DNA of 64,000 nucleotides from Cynocephalus volans (GCF_027409185.1 NC_084468.1:55553001-55617000), one strand, 5' to 3'; shown: positions 49,613 to 63,027, counted from the stretch's first letter. Program-made: numbers and translations. Notes: generated from the letters alone by a model not told the origin.

Positions 49613-51344
49613 ATTTTAATGATGTGGCTCCACCCATTCTAAAGTACCCCAGGCAATCTCTAAAACTCTAAAAATTCTGCTTTTGGTATTTTTGTCCCAT
49701 TCTCACATCTCAGAGCCCATTTCAGTGTTTTATTCCTGTCTGAAATCTTTTCTTTTCAAGAATCCAAAACTAATACACTTCTCCCAGGGGTGACAGCCAA
49801 ACTGTTTTGGCATGGGTACCTATGTGTCAGAGTTTATACCAGCCACAATGCTGGAGTATCCTGGTGCACCTGCTATAATGGACATTACCCTTTCATTTGC
49901 CTGATTTCAGGAATTTGGAATTTGGGGATGAAGATGAGTACTCATAAAAAAGGGGACAGATAGGTAATTCTAGTATCAGCTTTTTACCAAACAGCACAGA
50001 AGCATTTCAATAAATTTATAGTCAAAAGAGTATTCATCTGCCGAACATTATTCCTGATGTAACTAAAAGGCATAGAGTTTCTGGAATCATCCTGTGATTC
50101 CAGGAATCCTCCTTGTGTGGCTCTTTGACTCTGCCTGAGTGCTCCCCTCTTACAGAAATGTACTGAGGGGATTATCACATTATTAAAAAAAAAATGAAAA
50201 ACTGAATCCAATAGACATCCAGGGAACATGGTTTTAACTTTCCCTACTTGGGAAATCTCAGTTCATACCACATGAGCAGACACCTTGTCCATCAAAGCAA
50301 AACATGAAATTGTCTATTATTATCTGCTTTACTCCATGCCCTTTATGTATGTGGGGCTTTCCCTATATTTCTACTTACAACACTTTCAGCTTCTTTCTTC
50401 TCTCATTTTCTAGAATTTCTTCCTTCTGCCTATCTTCTTACATTTTAGACTCTGTTCTTACAGTTACGGGCCAGTGGTAAATATTTACCATTGCTCACCT
50501 AAGGTCTAGTGAGCAGGATTTGGATAGAATTCCCATGTAAAAGTACTTCTTTCTTGGGTAAATTTGTATTTTAAATTCAACCCAAAATTCACTGAACTTA
50601 GAAGACAAAATTTATACCCTAAAGAGAATGTGCCAATCATAAAATTTATTAACAATGAATAATATACATCTGTAAAGAAAAAGTGATTACTTGTGGGGAG
50701 ATGGGCACCTGGTATTCATCCTGTAAGATTTTTCAGACAGCATCACCTATTTTTAAAAAGCATACTAATTATTTATGACAGTGTAGGTTGTAATGTCAAA
50801 ACCAAAAAAAGTTATTTGAGAAATATGGTAGGGACCCTAAAACACCTCTCATATTTCAGGTGATGGGAAAAAAGCAATTAAAATGAATGTCTGCAAACAA
50901 GTATGATCTTCTTTTGTTGACAAGAATAAAGACACTTCAGGACCCATTTGATTGTTTTTCATGCTTGAGTCATTTTAATGCTAATTACATTTAGTTTGGC
51001 TTATGTTTTGTCTCAGTTCCTGCTAGCCTGCAAAAATGACATAGCAATAATTAATGTGGCTTACTCTAACCCTTGTAAATTCAATAAAACTGTATAAATC
51101 ATTTCCATTATCTAGCTCAAAGTACAGACAAAGAGTAGATCTGCCAATAATTTTGAAAGCATATTATCAAAAATCCATATAAAAAGAGCTCATAAAGCAT
51201 GTCAAAACATAACTTTAATCACAGAGGGGAGTTTTTATATTAACTTTATATTATTTACTGAGGGCCCAGGCCAGGCAGAGTCTAAGAAGTAACAGAAACA
51301 CATTATTTTTGGAATTAACCTTTATTATTGACAATCATGAAAGA

Positions 51345-51600
51345 GCTCCAATTATTAATTTATCAAGTGCCTACTCTTTACAAGGCACTATACCATTATG
51401 AATTGATATTAAAAATTCCTATAAACATGATATTAGAATAGATATTTTTTCAGAGAAAGAAAGTGAGGCTCTGAAAGTTTCAATACAGTACTCAGGTTGA
51501 CTAGAGCAAGTCATAAAAGGAGCAAAGTTAGGAATTAAATTTATATCTATCCAAATACAAAGGCTGTTCTCCTTTCTTCCATGCTATGGTGCCTATGATT
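51345..51600 (-). repeat. MIR SINE fragment
   Basis: Reverse-strand MIR-like series: 'gtgcctactctttacaaggc', then 'agaaagaaagtgaggctctg', then 'agttaggaattaaatttata'. Confidence 0.6.
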
Positions 51601-51844
51601 TTAAGATATTTGTTTTGAATTTCATTTTAAAGTCTCCCAAGTATTTATTTTTTTATGTTAATACAAAACTGGTGATCATGACTATGTCATACCAAACTAT
51701 TCAACCATAGATGCAGATCTGGTAGGAATTCAGCTTCTTTCAATAAATATTCAATTCTTACACATGGCCATTTCTTATATATGTTCCAAGTAGTCTATTG
51801 TGAAATAATCTTGAATTCTACCTGTAAGAGTTATCTAATCTAGT

Positions 51845-52087
51845 TAAACTCATAGAATTGGAAAGTAGAAAGGCAGTGGCCAGGGGCCGTGGGAAGGGAA
51901 GGAGGAAAGTAGAGAGCTGTTGTTCAATGAGTAGAAAGTTGCAGGTATGCAAGATGATAAAGTTCCACATATCTGCTTTCTAATATTATGCTGAGAATTA
52001 ATAGTACTGTGCTGTATACATGCTGTACACTTAAAAATTTAAGAAGCTATATCTCATGATACGTGTTTTTTACCACAAAAAAAAATG
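51845..52087 (+). repeat. L1 3' UTR fragment
   Basis: 'ggcagtggccaggggccgtg' then 'caggtatgcaagatgataaa' and 'tagtactgtgctgtatacat', then 'ttttaccacaaaaaaaaatg', fit the 3' end of an L1MA/L1MB-like element. Confidence 0.6.
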
Positions 52088-52770
52088 TTTGTTTACTTAT
52101 TATGTGATTTTTTGGTGCTAATATCTATCACAAATTTCCAAAAGAGGAAAGAATATGCCACTTCCTGTAATGCAATCCTTTTCCATAAAATATCTCATAC
52201 TTAGGTAAAATGCTTCTCAGAGTGTAGTCCCTCACAAGCACCGAGGCATGGCCTGGGAGCTTGTTAGAAATGTAAAATCTCAATCCCCAAGGGAATCTAT
52301 TGAAACAGATTCTACATTTTAGCAATATCCCAAGAACCATGTTAAATTTTGAGAAACATTAAAATGGCCACATCACAAGAGTTGCAGCTAAATCTAGGCT
52401 TATTATTTTACTTGCATTCATACCATCTGCCTTTCTGAAACCATTAGCTCATCAATAAACACATGATTCCACTTAGGGCCATCAGGGAGCATTTCATTCA
52501 GAAGCATCATAATTCACCAGAAAACAATTTTCACTGGATTTCTCTTAGAAACATAAATGATTAAAAGAAACCCTCTGCTTATACTTACATATCTATAATT
52601 TTATTTATTTATGCCATCCTGTTTGGGTTGTATTCCATTTAATATACTAACACTTGCAGCTGTTGGAAATTACTTTTATTTTTACAACAAGGGAAACTTG
52701 GGATTACATAAATATGGTGAATCAATTATATGATCAACCAGGAAATATGATATTGTGCTTGTAGTAAGAA

Positions 52771-52832
52771 TAACAAACAAACAAAACAACAAAACAAACA
52801 AACAAACAAAACAACAACAAGAACAACAACAA
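52771..52832 (+). repeat. A/C-rich simple repeat
   Basis: Irregular 'aaac' and 'aac' units over about 60 bp. Confidence 0.9.
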
Positions 52833-53639
52833 AAACTATGAGGCAGTTAGAGTACTTAAATATTTTAATTTTATTATGGGTCTTATTTGCTGGCTAACCA
52901 GCAAATCATTTATACAATTACATAATTTTAATTTGGGGATATAAGATAAAATCAAAAGCCTGTATACCTCATCTGAGACAAGAGATGAAATGCAAAATAT
53001 CTCTGTAGGTAGAAATTTCAAGCTTTCCACATCATCCTCTTTTATTTCAGCTTGTTTACTTTGACATAAGCTTTCTCAATAGCTGTTCATTTCTCAATTT
53101 AAAAACGGATTAGAATTGTTCTGACATTAGCAAAGGTGGATAATTAATTATGGAGTCAGAAATAGACATTTTAGACAAAGTGGAGAATCTAAAACCTATC
53201 AAATCTGACAATTTTGTTTTATTAATAATGAAAACAATGTTATAATACAATGTTTCATTCATTAATAGTCAATTTATGAATCAGTAAATCTCTGTTTCCA
53301 TAGATCTACATTTCTTTTAGATGATTGAGATTTAGAGTCTTTCATGAAAAGCACTTGTAAATCTCTCATAATTATTTTAAGTGTATTTATTTGACCCCTA
53401 TTTATTTCCTAACAAAGCAAACAAGTGCCAAATTAACAAGCTGGCTTCTGTTTCTACTTCAATTTTAAAACCGTTTATTTATATCTTGGTTTATCATTGG
53501 TTCATAGAATTTGATTTCCTTTTGTGTAATAGAAGACATAAAATTGAAGCATGCTCATACCTCAAGCATTTTTATTTTTACTTCTCAGGACTAACGTTAA
53601 ATTCAACTTAATATACACAACGTCTATAATTGTCTGCAA

Positions 53640-54535
53640 ATAGACATCTCGAATTTTACATGTCCACAACCAAACTACTGATTACTTTATCAACCATAAT
53701 CTTGCTCCTTCCAAACTCTTCTCCATAAATGGCAACTTCTTTCTTTGAGGTACTCAGGACAAAGGATTCATAATTATCATTGACTCCTCTCTTTTTCTTA
53801 TACTCTACATCCAATCCATTTGAATCCTGTGATTGCCTTCAAAATAGCTACAGAATCCAGCCACTACTCCCCATCATGTTGGATCACTGCCCTGAGCTAA
53901 TCCACAAATGATGTATGAATAATATCAGTAGCTTCCTCACGGCCTCCCTGTGTAAACACTGCCTCCTACCTTCTATTCTCAACCCAGCAGCCTGACTGAT
54001 CCTGTTGATGTATAAATCAGATTATATCACATTTTGGCTCTAAAGTCTTCAAAGATCAGATTAAAAGGTGGTCATCACAGGACCAAAGAGTTCTTATACC
54101 ATCTATCCTCCTACTACATCTTTAGTCTAAACTCTTACCAGATTCCTCTCAACTCATTTCATTGCAGCAGCACTTGCCTTTTTGTTGTTTCTTGAACATT
54201 CCAGGCAAGTTTGATTAGAGCTTTGCTAGTCCCTCTTCCTGTAACACTTTGCTCCCAGATATCTGTAAGGCTCACCCCTTCATTTTATTCAAACACTACC
54301 TAAATAAAATAGAAACCACCAACCCTCAGCAGAAGAAATTCCTAATCCCCTCACCCAGATCGATTTACTCTATTTAACATACAAGGGTATTTGTTCATTT
54401 AATTTCTGTTCTACCCAAAGGCAAACTCTATAAAGGCAGTATCAGTCTGTTTAATCTCTGTTGTATGCCTACTGATTAGTAAGAATAGATATGTATTAAG
54501 TGATCGATTAATATTTTTGAATAAATGAATGTTAC
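53640..54535 (+). repeat. L2 (LINE-2) fragment, sense
   Basis: 'ctattctcaacccagcagcc' then 'tgactgatcctgttgatgta' and 'caaagtc' or 'cttcaaagatcagat' phrases, then a terminal 'tatgcctactgattagtaag' and 'gaataaatgaatg', follow the L2 open-frame and 3' order. Confidence 0.65.
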
Positions 54536-54584
54536 TTGTCAAGTGTGTACAGAATGACAAAATATGAGGTTACTTATATACATT

Positions 54585-54795
54585 GTTTAGAAACTTGGGT
54601 TTTGAAGTCAGAACTCTTAAAATCTGGCATTATCTCATCCAAGTTTTATGATATAGGAGAAGTTATCTAACCTCTTTAAAGTTGATTTTTCCCATCTCTA
54701 AAATAAGAACAAATACTAGTGTCTATAGCATTATTGTGCAGATTAAAGGAGATAATGTATAGAGAGCACTAAGCTTAACAAATTCTTAAAACAAT
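54585..54795 (+). repeat. MIR SINE fragment
   Basis: 'gttatctaacctctttaaag' then 'tcccatctctaaaataagaa' and 'gcagattaaaggagataatg', in MIR sense order. Confidence 0.75.
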
Positions 54796-55149
54796 GTTAG
54801 TGATTAGTAGTAATATATTATAGTATTAGTAGTAATATATATATGCAAGATCTTGTGAAAAGATTCTCAGGCAATTTTTTTCCTATGAATTTTTTTTTTC
54901 CTTAAAAGCCCATGGTTTTATAGAATAGTTTTTAAATTAAAACATAAACTATATCATTCTAACTAGTTCAAAATATTTACATAACTGCAATTTATTCATT
55001 CACTCATTGAATTTCACTCATGTTTTCTTTTTAGTTACCTAGTGTATCTGGCCCTGCGATAAACACAAAGGGGCTTATAAGCCCATGTCAGTTTCAAGGA
55101 GGTCATCGTGTAGTAAGTGTGACAAAACATGTGTAGATATAACTAGGAT

Positions 55150-55770
55150 ATGCACAGGCCCAGCAGCAGCCAAGGTGAGCCAAGACCTGCACAGCATCAG
55201 GGGCTCAGTCTAAGGCCCCAAAGGGAAGAGAAGTACCTACAGGCCCAGCAGCTGCCAAGGTGGGCCAAGACCCATGTGGCACCAGGGACTCAGTCTATGG
55301 CCATGGAAAGCTGGAACAGGAGCCAATGTGGTGTAATATAGCCACCACCACACCTACTGTCACCGCAAGGATAGTTCACTATCACAGTAGCAGCCAGGGC
55401 CACTGTACAGGCAATCTGTCATTCACTCAACTACATTGATATAAGAAGAGTCACCAGTAGAGCCTGCAAATAGAGGAAGAAATCTTTATTCTCATAGTCA
55501 ACCCCAGAGTAATAGAAGAAGCAAGTCCTCTACCAGATGACCAAACATCAACAAAAAAATACTGTAACTACAAACAAACAAGAAGATATGACACCACTGA
55601 AGGAGTACAGTAATGCTCGAGTTCTAGACCCATAGAACAGGAAATCCTTGAAATGTCTGAAAATGAATTCTGAACAATGATCTTAAGAAAACTCAAAGAG
55701 AAGAAAGGAGACTCAATTAGAGAACACAATGAAACAAGAAAAAAAATCTGGAACATGAAGGTGGGAATTT
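55150..55770 (+). mobile_element. Possible L1 5' region with two 85-bp tandem units
   Basis: 'caggcccagcagc' begins two units at 55155 and 55240, each with 'gccaaggtg' and 'gccaagac' and a 'ggctcagtct' or 'gactcagtct' block. A GC-rich stretch then passes into A-rich 'atgaaacaagaaaaaaaatc' text like the start of L1 ORF1. The L1 assignment is by look only. Confidence 0.45.
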
Positions 55771-55883
55771 ACAAAGAGATTAATATCAGATATAACTATG
55801 ATATAACGTATAATATGACAAAATGCATAGAAATGCTACTGGCATTTATAAAGATTGCCTCTGGCTGGGATTCATTCATTCAT

Positions 55884-55924
55884 TAATTATATGAAGAGCT
55901 ACAATAATTATATGAAGAGCTACA
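55884..55924 (+). repeat. Perfect 20-bp tandem repeat, 21-bp period
   Basis: 'taattatatgaagagctaca' at 55884-55903 and again at 55905-55924. Confidence 0.9.
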
Positions 55925-56079
55925 GATGCTGAGCACTGATCTGAGAATACACAAGTGAGCAAACCAAAAACCTCCGTACTTTGAAGCTTGCATTCTAGTG
56001 TAGAACTGGGAAGCACACTTTTACTCAGCTATCAGCATTATTGAGTGCCAACTCTATGCCAGGCAGACACTCAGTACTT

Positions 56080-56445
56080 AAGGAAAAATTAAGATGAATG
56101 ACATTGATCTCATGGAGAAAGTCACATTTGAATTGAATTTTAAGGTCAAGTAGAAAGTGGGGAGGACATTCTAGGGCTGAGTGGAAGTATCTCGAAGGGG
56201 CAGAACAAGAACGAGACAGAGTTTTCTGGAAAAGAAATAGTAGAATATGGAGATATGTCAGAATTATATCAAATTAAGTATCAAAGCATATGCCTTTTTG
56301 TAAATTTGTTTGCTTGTGTGGTGATGAAGCATGACAGGAAAGCAGTGATTTAGTAAAATCTGAGTATGGAGTGGACTAAGGTGAGAATATGCCAATGGGA
56401 AGACCAGTTTGAAGACTGTTGGGATAGCCCTTGTTAATATTTAAT
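56080..56445 (-). repeat. L2 fragment, antisense
   Basis: 'gtcacatttgaattgaattt', 'ggacattctagggctgagtg' and 'gaccagtttgaagactgttg' match reverse-strand L2 order. Confidence 0.5.
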
Positions 56446-56968
56446 AAGGGTCTGTATAAAGGAAATGACCTTATAAGATAAAATGAAATAATATATACGA
56501 AAGATAATTATAAATATATATAAGTCAAAATTGTCTGATAATTTAGGTAGTCAATTATCATTGAATGTGCCATCTCCTTGGACAAAGAAAGAAAAAGAGA
56601 GGGAGATTCCTATAACATTTCTCTAATATTTTGTTTAAATTTATTAATTTTACAGGAGAGCTAAGCTTATTTGTACGTGATTCTAGATTAAGAAATAAAA
56701 CTACAAATAATTCTAACACTCTATGGGAATACTCCTTTAGTCAGTTTGCATAATAATTTTCCACTGGTGGGAAAAGAAATCAATCTTAAAAGACTAAAGA
56801 TTCTGCAATGGGAAAACTATAACTTTTTTCCTCCTTTTTATGTTTTTCCTGAATCTCATTACATAGTAAACGCTGGCACTGTGTCTATTACACTAAAGTG
56901 CCTTGCATTGCAAATGAGTCAATTAAGCCAGGACCTGTGGGTTTTTTACGTCATTTGTCATGAAACTT

Positions 56969-56970
<2 letters not shown>

Positions 56971-57003
<33 letters not shown>
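56971..57003 (+). repeat. (GT)n microsatellite
   Basis: About 16 uninterrupted GT units. Confidence 0.95.
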
Positions 57004-57006
<3 letters not shown>

Positions 57007-57817
57007 GTATGTCTTGTTTGACAGCAAATCACAGAAGGAACCTGAATGGGAGCCCAAGCTTCTAGCACATGAGAAAGTGGCAGAGGAAAGATGAAAGCTC
57101 ATGATGACACCACCCAGAGGACAGCCATTTCAGAATACCCACCTCAGCTTCAATCAGAAAAATCACAAGATTTAGTTGCACTTATGTCTCATTATCTGTA
57201 TGCTGCAGGTTGAGAATAATTGTTGAATAAATTAGCATCAGATCAGAGAGCATGAAATTAAGGACACAAATAAAGTGAGTTGCAACATGGTAAATTAAAA
57301 ACAAGTTGAAGTCTTACTAAGTTGAACATCAAGAACTACATTTATAAAGGGGAAATATAGTTAAAATTCACATAGAACAAAAAGTAAAAATACATATTGT
57401 AAGTATTTACATTTTGCATTCCTTATATGAGTAGCCTAGAGATGGGCCGCAACATCAAACAGAATATTTGATTAAGAGACTGGAAATTTAAACATGTTTT
57501 CCCAACTGCAGTACCATTTTTCAGGCTAGAATTTAGTCTAAAAATGATCTAGATATGATCATTTGTTGATACTGACACAAACTTCTAAAAATAAAGTTTC
57601 AAATACATACTAAACATACGAGAGATATAGTTGTGTTAGTATAGGAAGTTGTCTTACTTTATCTCAGTCAGGATGCATTTACAATGAAACAAGCTCTGTA
57701 ATAAACCAAGGGTCTATAAATGTAGGTGAATATTAGTTCTAATAATTTTGAGTGTTGTCCACTCATTTAAACAGATTAAATACTTATTCACTAACACCAG
57801 TATCTAAAATTTTGTTC

Positions 57818-57877
57818 ACACACACACACACAGACACATGTGCACTTGTATGCACAAATTCACACAATACATATATA

Positions 57878-57912
<35 letters not shown>

Positions 57913-57913
57913 A
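57818..57913 (+). repeat. Compound CA, TG and TA microsatellite
   Basis: (CA)n at 57818-57832, then a spacer, then (TG)n and (TA)n at 57877-57911. The CA and TG runs are complementary, so the two ends can pair. Confidence 0.9.
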
Positions 57914-57934
57914 TTTAATTTGCCTGAAAATCTT

Positions 57935-57995
57935 TTAAGGTAGATATTATTTCCCATTTGTAATATGACATTGAGACTCAAAGTGTTTAAGTATG
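57935..57995 (-). repeat. MIR core fragment
   Basis: 'tagatattatttcccatttg' then 'gacattgagactcaaagtgt', reverse strand. Confidence 0.55.
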
Positions 57996-58199
57996 GTGCC
58001 CATGGATTGGTATAGGTTTAGATATGCTAGGTTTACACAGGTATTTAGGACATGGTGTTTCTTTAAGGAGCATACATACATTTTTTAGCTATGATGCTGA
58101 AAAATAAATGCAAAAGAGACAAAATTAAGTGGAAGAGTTGAATAAGATTTTTAGACCAAATGAATTAACATTATTGACTGTTGCAAAAATTCTTACATA

Positions 58200-58395
58200 G
58201 GCACCGTGATCAAAAGAAGAAGAGATTACTTCAGGGCAAAATGATGAGAGATTGTTTCAAGGAGTAGAAGGAATTTGAATAGGGTTTTGAAGGAATTGAA
58301 AAGGTAGTGAATGTGGGGGTGTAAGTTTCAGAGAAAGAGACAATGCAGGCAGGGCATACTATGAGGGATGATAAAATGGACTAAGAATAAAATGG
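58200..58395 (-). repeat. Possible L2 fragment, antisense
   Basis: A 'tttgaaggaattgaaaaggt' to 'acaatgcaggcagggcatac' series resembles reverse-strand L2. Confidence 0.35.
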
Positions 58396-58444
58396 ATATG
58401 GAGGAGTAAAGAGCATAGGAAGAGAGATAAAAAGAAAAGTAATA

Positions 58445-58690
58445 ACTATATATTTATTAAGTATTGTGCCATGCCCATTCTAAATTTTACCTGTATTAAT
58501 TCATGTCATTTTCATAATAATATTATGAGGTATTCTGACCCTATACCATTGATGAGGAAACTAAGTTTCAACTAAGTTTAATTAAGTTGTGTAAAGCCAC
58601 ACAGTACTTTATAGCAGAATCAAAATTCAAATCAGGTGACTAGATCAATAGCTGCTGTTCCTGACCAGTATGCAATACTGTCCCCCATGA
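58445..58690 (-). repeat. MIR SINE fragment
   Basis: 'gtattaattcatgtcatttt', 'cattgatgaggaaactaagt' and 'agccacacagtactttatag' in reverse MIR order. Confidence 0.75.
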
Positions 58691-60690
58691 TAGTAATAGT
58701 GATCTGACACTGTTATAAACATTACATATTAACTTATTACAGAAGGCAGACTGGCAGCTTACAGCGCTTTATTATTTACCCTGGGTAATGAGAAATCACA
58801 GTGAGAATTTATTCCTAGGGGGTTAAAAATGTCAGCCATGTGAAGGATGAGATAAATACATGAAATTTATCAGACATTTGCTATTATTACTAGTACTGTC
58901 ATTAAAAACTATGTTTTATATTAGATAATACCATTCCTGCATAGGAAATCATTACTGAATCTTTGTTGTTATGATTCACGTTCCTACAGTATCTATGTAG
59001 CCCTACATGCTGTCACTGGTGTCCTTTCAAAGTCCTTCTCCTCAGATAGAATATAGTCATTCAAATTCTGATTTTATTTTATTGTACCTGTGGCTGTATT
59101 CTTCCTATCATATTTATTTCAAATATTCCCACACATTCATCACAAGATACAATTGTTGTAAAACATTTCTATGTTTTTATTCCTTTCAAAAAATGGTTTT
59201 TCTTTACCATTTACCTGCCTCTCTGTTGTCCCTGATTTTCACTTTTCTTTAGCAACTTATTTTTTCTGATGAGACCTCAGAATGCCTTTTTGCTTTAGCA
59301 ATGCCCTCTCTGGGTAGCCATCAAAAGACAAATAACATATGAGGATGTACTCAACGAGAGGAAGAAACACATCTAAGTTCTGTAGAAACCCACATGTCTG
59401 CAGGTTATTTTACTCCTTCGCTACTTTCCTCTATGACCGTCCTTGCTGGCGTGTGCATCTCTTTGAGTTATGGAGAAAAACAATCTCTCAGAAATAAGAG
59501 CTGATTCAAAATTTCAGTTATCCACATGATATATTTTGTTGTGGTCTTTTCCTAGGACTTGTGAAGGGTTTCTGCACTCTCATCTGTGACCTATTGTGAA
59601 TGGATCATAAGTCGGGAATTAAGTTGCTATGCACTATGTAAGTATTTTTGTTTTGTTTCTTTTGTCCCTCTTTATTGTGAAAAAGTTTTGTTGTTCTTGC
59701 TGATTTGTTTTGTTTTCCATATTTAAAAATTGGCATAAATAGATATCCAGTCGATTGAAATTGCTTAGTAGGTTAAGAGCATTTACTGAAGACACATTGC
59801 TTGTACACACATTTAGCATACATAATTTAAAAATTGATTAATAGAAACTGGAAGATGAACAAAGGCTTTAATGAAAGTCTAGAGAATGATCCCTGCCAAA
59901 GTTTTTAGACAGTTTTAGTAAGTGGTGTATGCAGGATGTAAGGGATAAAGAAGGAACCAGAACATGTAGGAATGGTGAAGAAAAAAATGGGCTAAAAGAA
60001 AATAAAGACCTCACTTACGTGCCACATAATTTCTTGAGTGACTAAAAAATGATTTGAAATCCTTTTTATTGGGAGGCTCACCACACAAGACACACAAAAA
60101 TCTAAAAGAGATGTAATATTCTGAGTAAAAACTAGATTTGTTTTAAGAACAACAAAAAATAAGTCTCACTGGTTTTCCAGTCTTCTGAGGCTGTTGCTTT
60201 CCCTAGAACTGTTAAGAAATCTTAATGGGAAAAAAAATGATTAAAAGAAATGCATATGGCCACAAAGAAAGGCTTAAAAGGTGACAGGGCACCTGTGTGT
60301 GTAATAATCCTATTAAATGTTAAATTTCAATGTCTCAGTCAAAACTTTGAACTTGATATTTCATAAGGATAAAAAGTAAAAGAACCAGTAGGAGAAAAAA
60401 ATGTTTATACTTTTATTGCTTCTTTTATCTGGACACATTTTCTCTGGCTCTGAGTTTGTAGTAAATAGGTTAATAAATATATTTTGAAAAAAATAAATAA
60501 ATAAAAATTCAGGTACATTGAAAATCAGCTTTGACAAAAATCTACCAAAATACCGAACAAAAATTATTAAACTTAGAGTATTTAATGCATCACAACCGTG
60601 GTTAGTTTCTCTCTAATCTAGAATTAACACTTATTCAGAAAGATGTTCATGACATGCTTACAACACAGGCATAATTTGCCATGTACTTAC

Positions 60691-60876
60691 TTTTGGTCAC
60701 AACACCTTCTAAATGGATGATGTTAGGATGATCAAACTGCCCCATGATACTTGCTTCACCTAGGAAGTCTCTTCGTTGCTTTTCAGTATAGCCTACTTTA
60801 AGGGTTTTGATAGCCACAGGCAATTCTCTTTTTCCTGGCAGTTTCAAACGTCCACTACAAACTTCACCAAATTCAC
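60691..60876 (-). CDS. EPHA5: EPHA5 exon: glycine loop and catalytic Lys
   Basis: 186 nt, acceptor ACAAG and donor GTAAGT. Together with the preceding split Gly it reads [20 protein letters not shown], then [20 protein letters not shown], then [20 protein letters not shown]. This is the N-lobe: the glycine-rich loop (GAGEFGEV across the junction), the beta-3 Lys of 'VAIKTLK' and the alpha-C Glu of 'GEASIM'. '[16 protein letters not shown]' and '[15 protein letters not shown]' are the residues that most clearly separate EPHA5 from its EphA paralogs. Confidence 0.97.
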
Positions 60877-61588
60877 CTTGTGATAAAGATGGAAAAAAGG
60901 CACAAACTCATTTGAAAAAATGCACAAATTCATAGAGAAATTCTGACTCTAATAATACTCTAACACACTCTTAGAATATTAAGACAGACAAAAAAAGTCA
61001 AAATGGGAAGTCCAAATTTGATTATAAATTTTAAAAGAAATAAATAATATGTTGGTAAAATCATCTCCAGTTAATCATGAAACATTTCAGGGGTTATTAG
61101 CTTCATGCATCTCACTTACAAAACCCTTAATGGAAATATCAGAAAGAAATTAAAAGCAAGTGACTAAAAATCACTTTCTTCCTTCTCTTTCTACTCCAAT
61201 AGTACTATTAATGAGAAAGGAAGAAAAGGTTATAGTTGGGCAAAAAGGAACAATTTTAGGCCAGAGATGAATTGAATTATGTAAATATTTGGGGGGATTA
61301 AAAATTTATTACATATACGCACACATACATATATATAATAGTAGGTGATGAAATATCTATTTGAAAAAATATTTTTGTTGCTTTATTTTTCTATTTCATA
61401 AATCAAATATTTGCTGGTTTAAGCGTGAGCTACATATAAGCTTGCATTAAAATATGATCAATTACACACGACTTTGGAATCATGCCAATTATGAAAGATT
61501 AAAAACTTTCCGTATTAATTCAGGACACTGAGGTATTATGCTATAACACACAAAAAGTTAAAAGTCAGAGTTAAACACATTGTCATAC
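60877..61588 (-). other. EPHA5: EPHA5 intron (0.7 kb)
   Basis: Donor GTATGA at 61588, acceptor ACAAG at 60877. AT-rich; no repeat or motif recognised. Confidence 0.85.
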
Positions 61589-61714
61589 CTGCTCCAATAA
61601 CTCTTTCAATGGTGATACACGAAGCTTCTATTTCCTTGGCAAATTCATGGACAGCTTGATTGGGATCCTCATAGGTATGTGGATCAACGTAAGTTCTTAC
61701 ACCTGGCAGTTTAA
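61589..61714 (-). CDS. EPHA5: EPHA5 exon: juxtamembrane and start of kinase
   Basis: 126 nt, acceptor TTTCTACAG and donor GTATGA. After a split Ile it reads [20 protein letters not shown], then [20 protein letters not shown] and AG. The two Tyr in '[11 protein letters not shown]' are the conserved juxtamembrane sites: unphosphorylated they hold the kinase inactive, and after autophosphorylation they release it and recruit SH2 proteins. '[16 protein letters not shown]' leads into the glycine loop of the next exon and is an EPHA5-type sequence. The length and phase match the family pattern. Confidence 0.96.
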
Positions 61715-63027
61715 CTGTAGAAATAAATGGGCATTAAAATAAAAGCAGTCACGATGAGTGGGCAAAATTATAAACCTTATTAACATACTAGTATGGTTTA
61801 AAACTCTGGTTCCTAGAAGTACCTGAGCTGCAAGGTAGGCCCTCTCCTGAGTGATGAGAGTCATCTGCACAGCAATATCACATTTATCACTTTAAAAATA
61901 TGGATTGTTGGCATGCACAAGAAATGTATATGTGATAACATATCTGAGTAAATATATCATCTCTCAATGATAATATTCAGAGAATAGGTCTCTGAGGCAA
62001 ATTAAGAAAATTTTGTTTACTAAACTGGGCAATGAAACGTTCATGGTTAATTTGCTGTTTGTTATTCTATGTTTCACTTAGGAATATCATCACAAAGTAC
62101 TAATTTTGATTTTACAGAAAATAATTTAAAAGAACTTTTCTGGTGATATAGTGCAATAAGGCTGACATAGAAGTCAAAATTTAAAAAAAGAATTTCCACT
62201 TCTTACTCTATCTCTCTCACTGCGTGACTATACAAGACTCTTAAGTTCTATGAATCTCAGTTTTATCACCTTTAAAGTCTACCAATACCATACTCATAAT
62301 GTTTTTTTGAGGGCAGTGATATTAAATAAGATAGGACTAGAAAATGGACTTAAGGATTTGCAGCATAAGTTATGGCTTTAATGATTTTGGCTTTTATGGT
62401 CATGGCAGAGTAACAAAAACAAAAGGAACTCTTTCTGGCAGATCAATTCACACTGTACTATTACGGAAAAATGAAAATATTAAAATACCATGATTAGAAT
62501 TCATTTAGGCTAATTTTTAAGCTCATCGTTAAAACTTGATTTTCTGTATTTCTTAAAGACGTAGTTTTTTTCAAGTCATTTGAACCAAGTTTATTGCTAC
62601 AAGATCTGTTCAGGGAAATTCCTGCTATAATGCTAGAAGGAGGAAGAAAATGGAAAAATTTTAATCATTTAACCTGGTGGTGTTACTTAATAGAAGATTT
62701 CTACTCATTATATTGCTCAGAATTAGAATTAGCCACAAAATTTGATTTAAAATATAATAGCTGTTTATATTAAGCAAAACCTTTTTTATTTTAATGATTA
62801 TAATGAAAAGATTCTTTTAAGAATTGAATAAACCATCCAGCTGTTGCCTAGAGCCAGTGAACAAGGCTCAAGCCCACATGCTTTACGAGAATGTTAACAG
62901 AACACTAACTTTTTTTTTTAACACAATATTTGTGCTCAGTTATAAATCCCCTAACCTAAAAAGACATCAAAATGACAATAAAGTCTCCCTTATTTTGTTT
63001 TGTTTTTATTTTTTACAATTTGCTTAC
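61715..63027 (-). other. EPHA5: EPHA5 intron (1.3 kb)
   Basis: Donor GTAAGC at 63027, acceptor CAG at 61715. A short MIR-like piece lies near 62190-62300. The rest is unremarkable. Confidence 0.85.

Larger units (their letters stand above)
47193..60690 (-). other. EPHA5: EPHA5 intron (13.5 kb)
   Basis: Donor GTAAGT at 60690, acceptor CAG at 47193; the largest complete intron in the window. It carries MIR, L1, L2 and mariner-like remnants and several microsatellites, listed separately. I see no exon-like conserved frame inside it. AT-rich parts such as 52600-53600 and 59000-60650 show nothing identifiable. Confidence 0.85.

Noticed and set aside
52771..52832. CRISPR-like repeated units
   Set aside because: A simple A/C repeat without regular spacers, in a mammalian intron.
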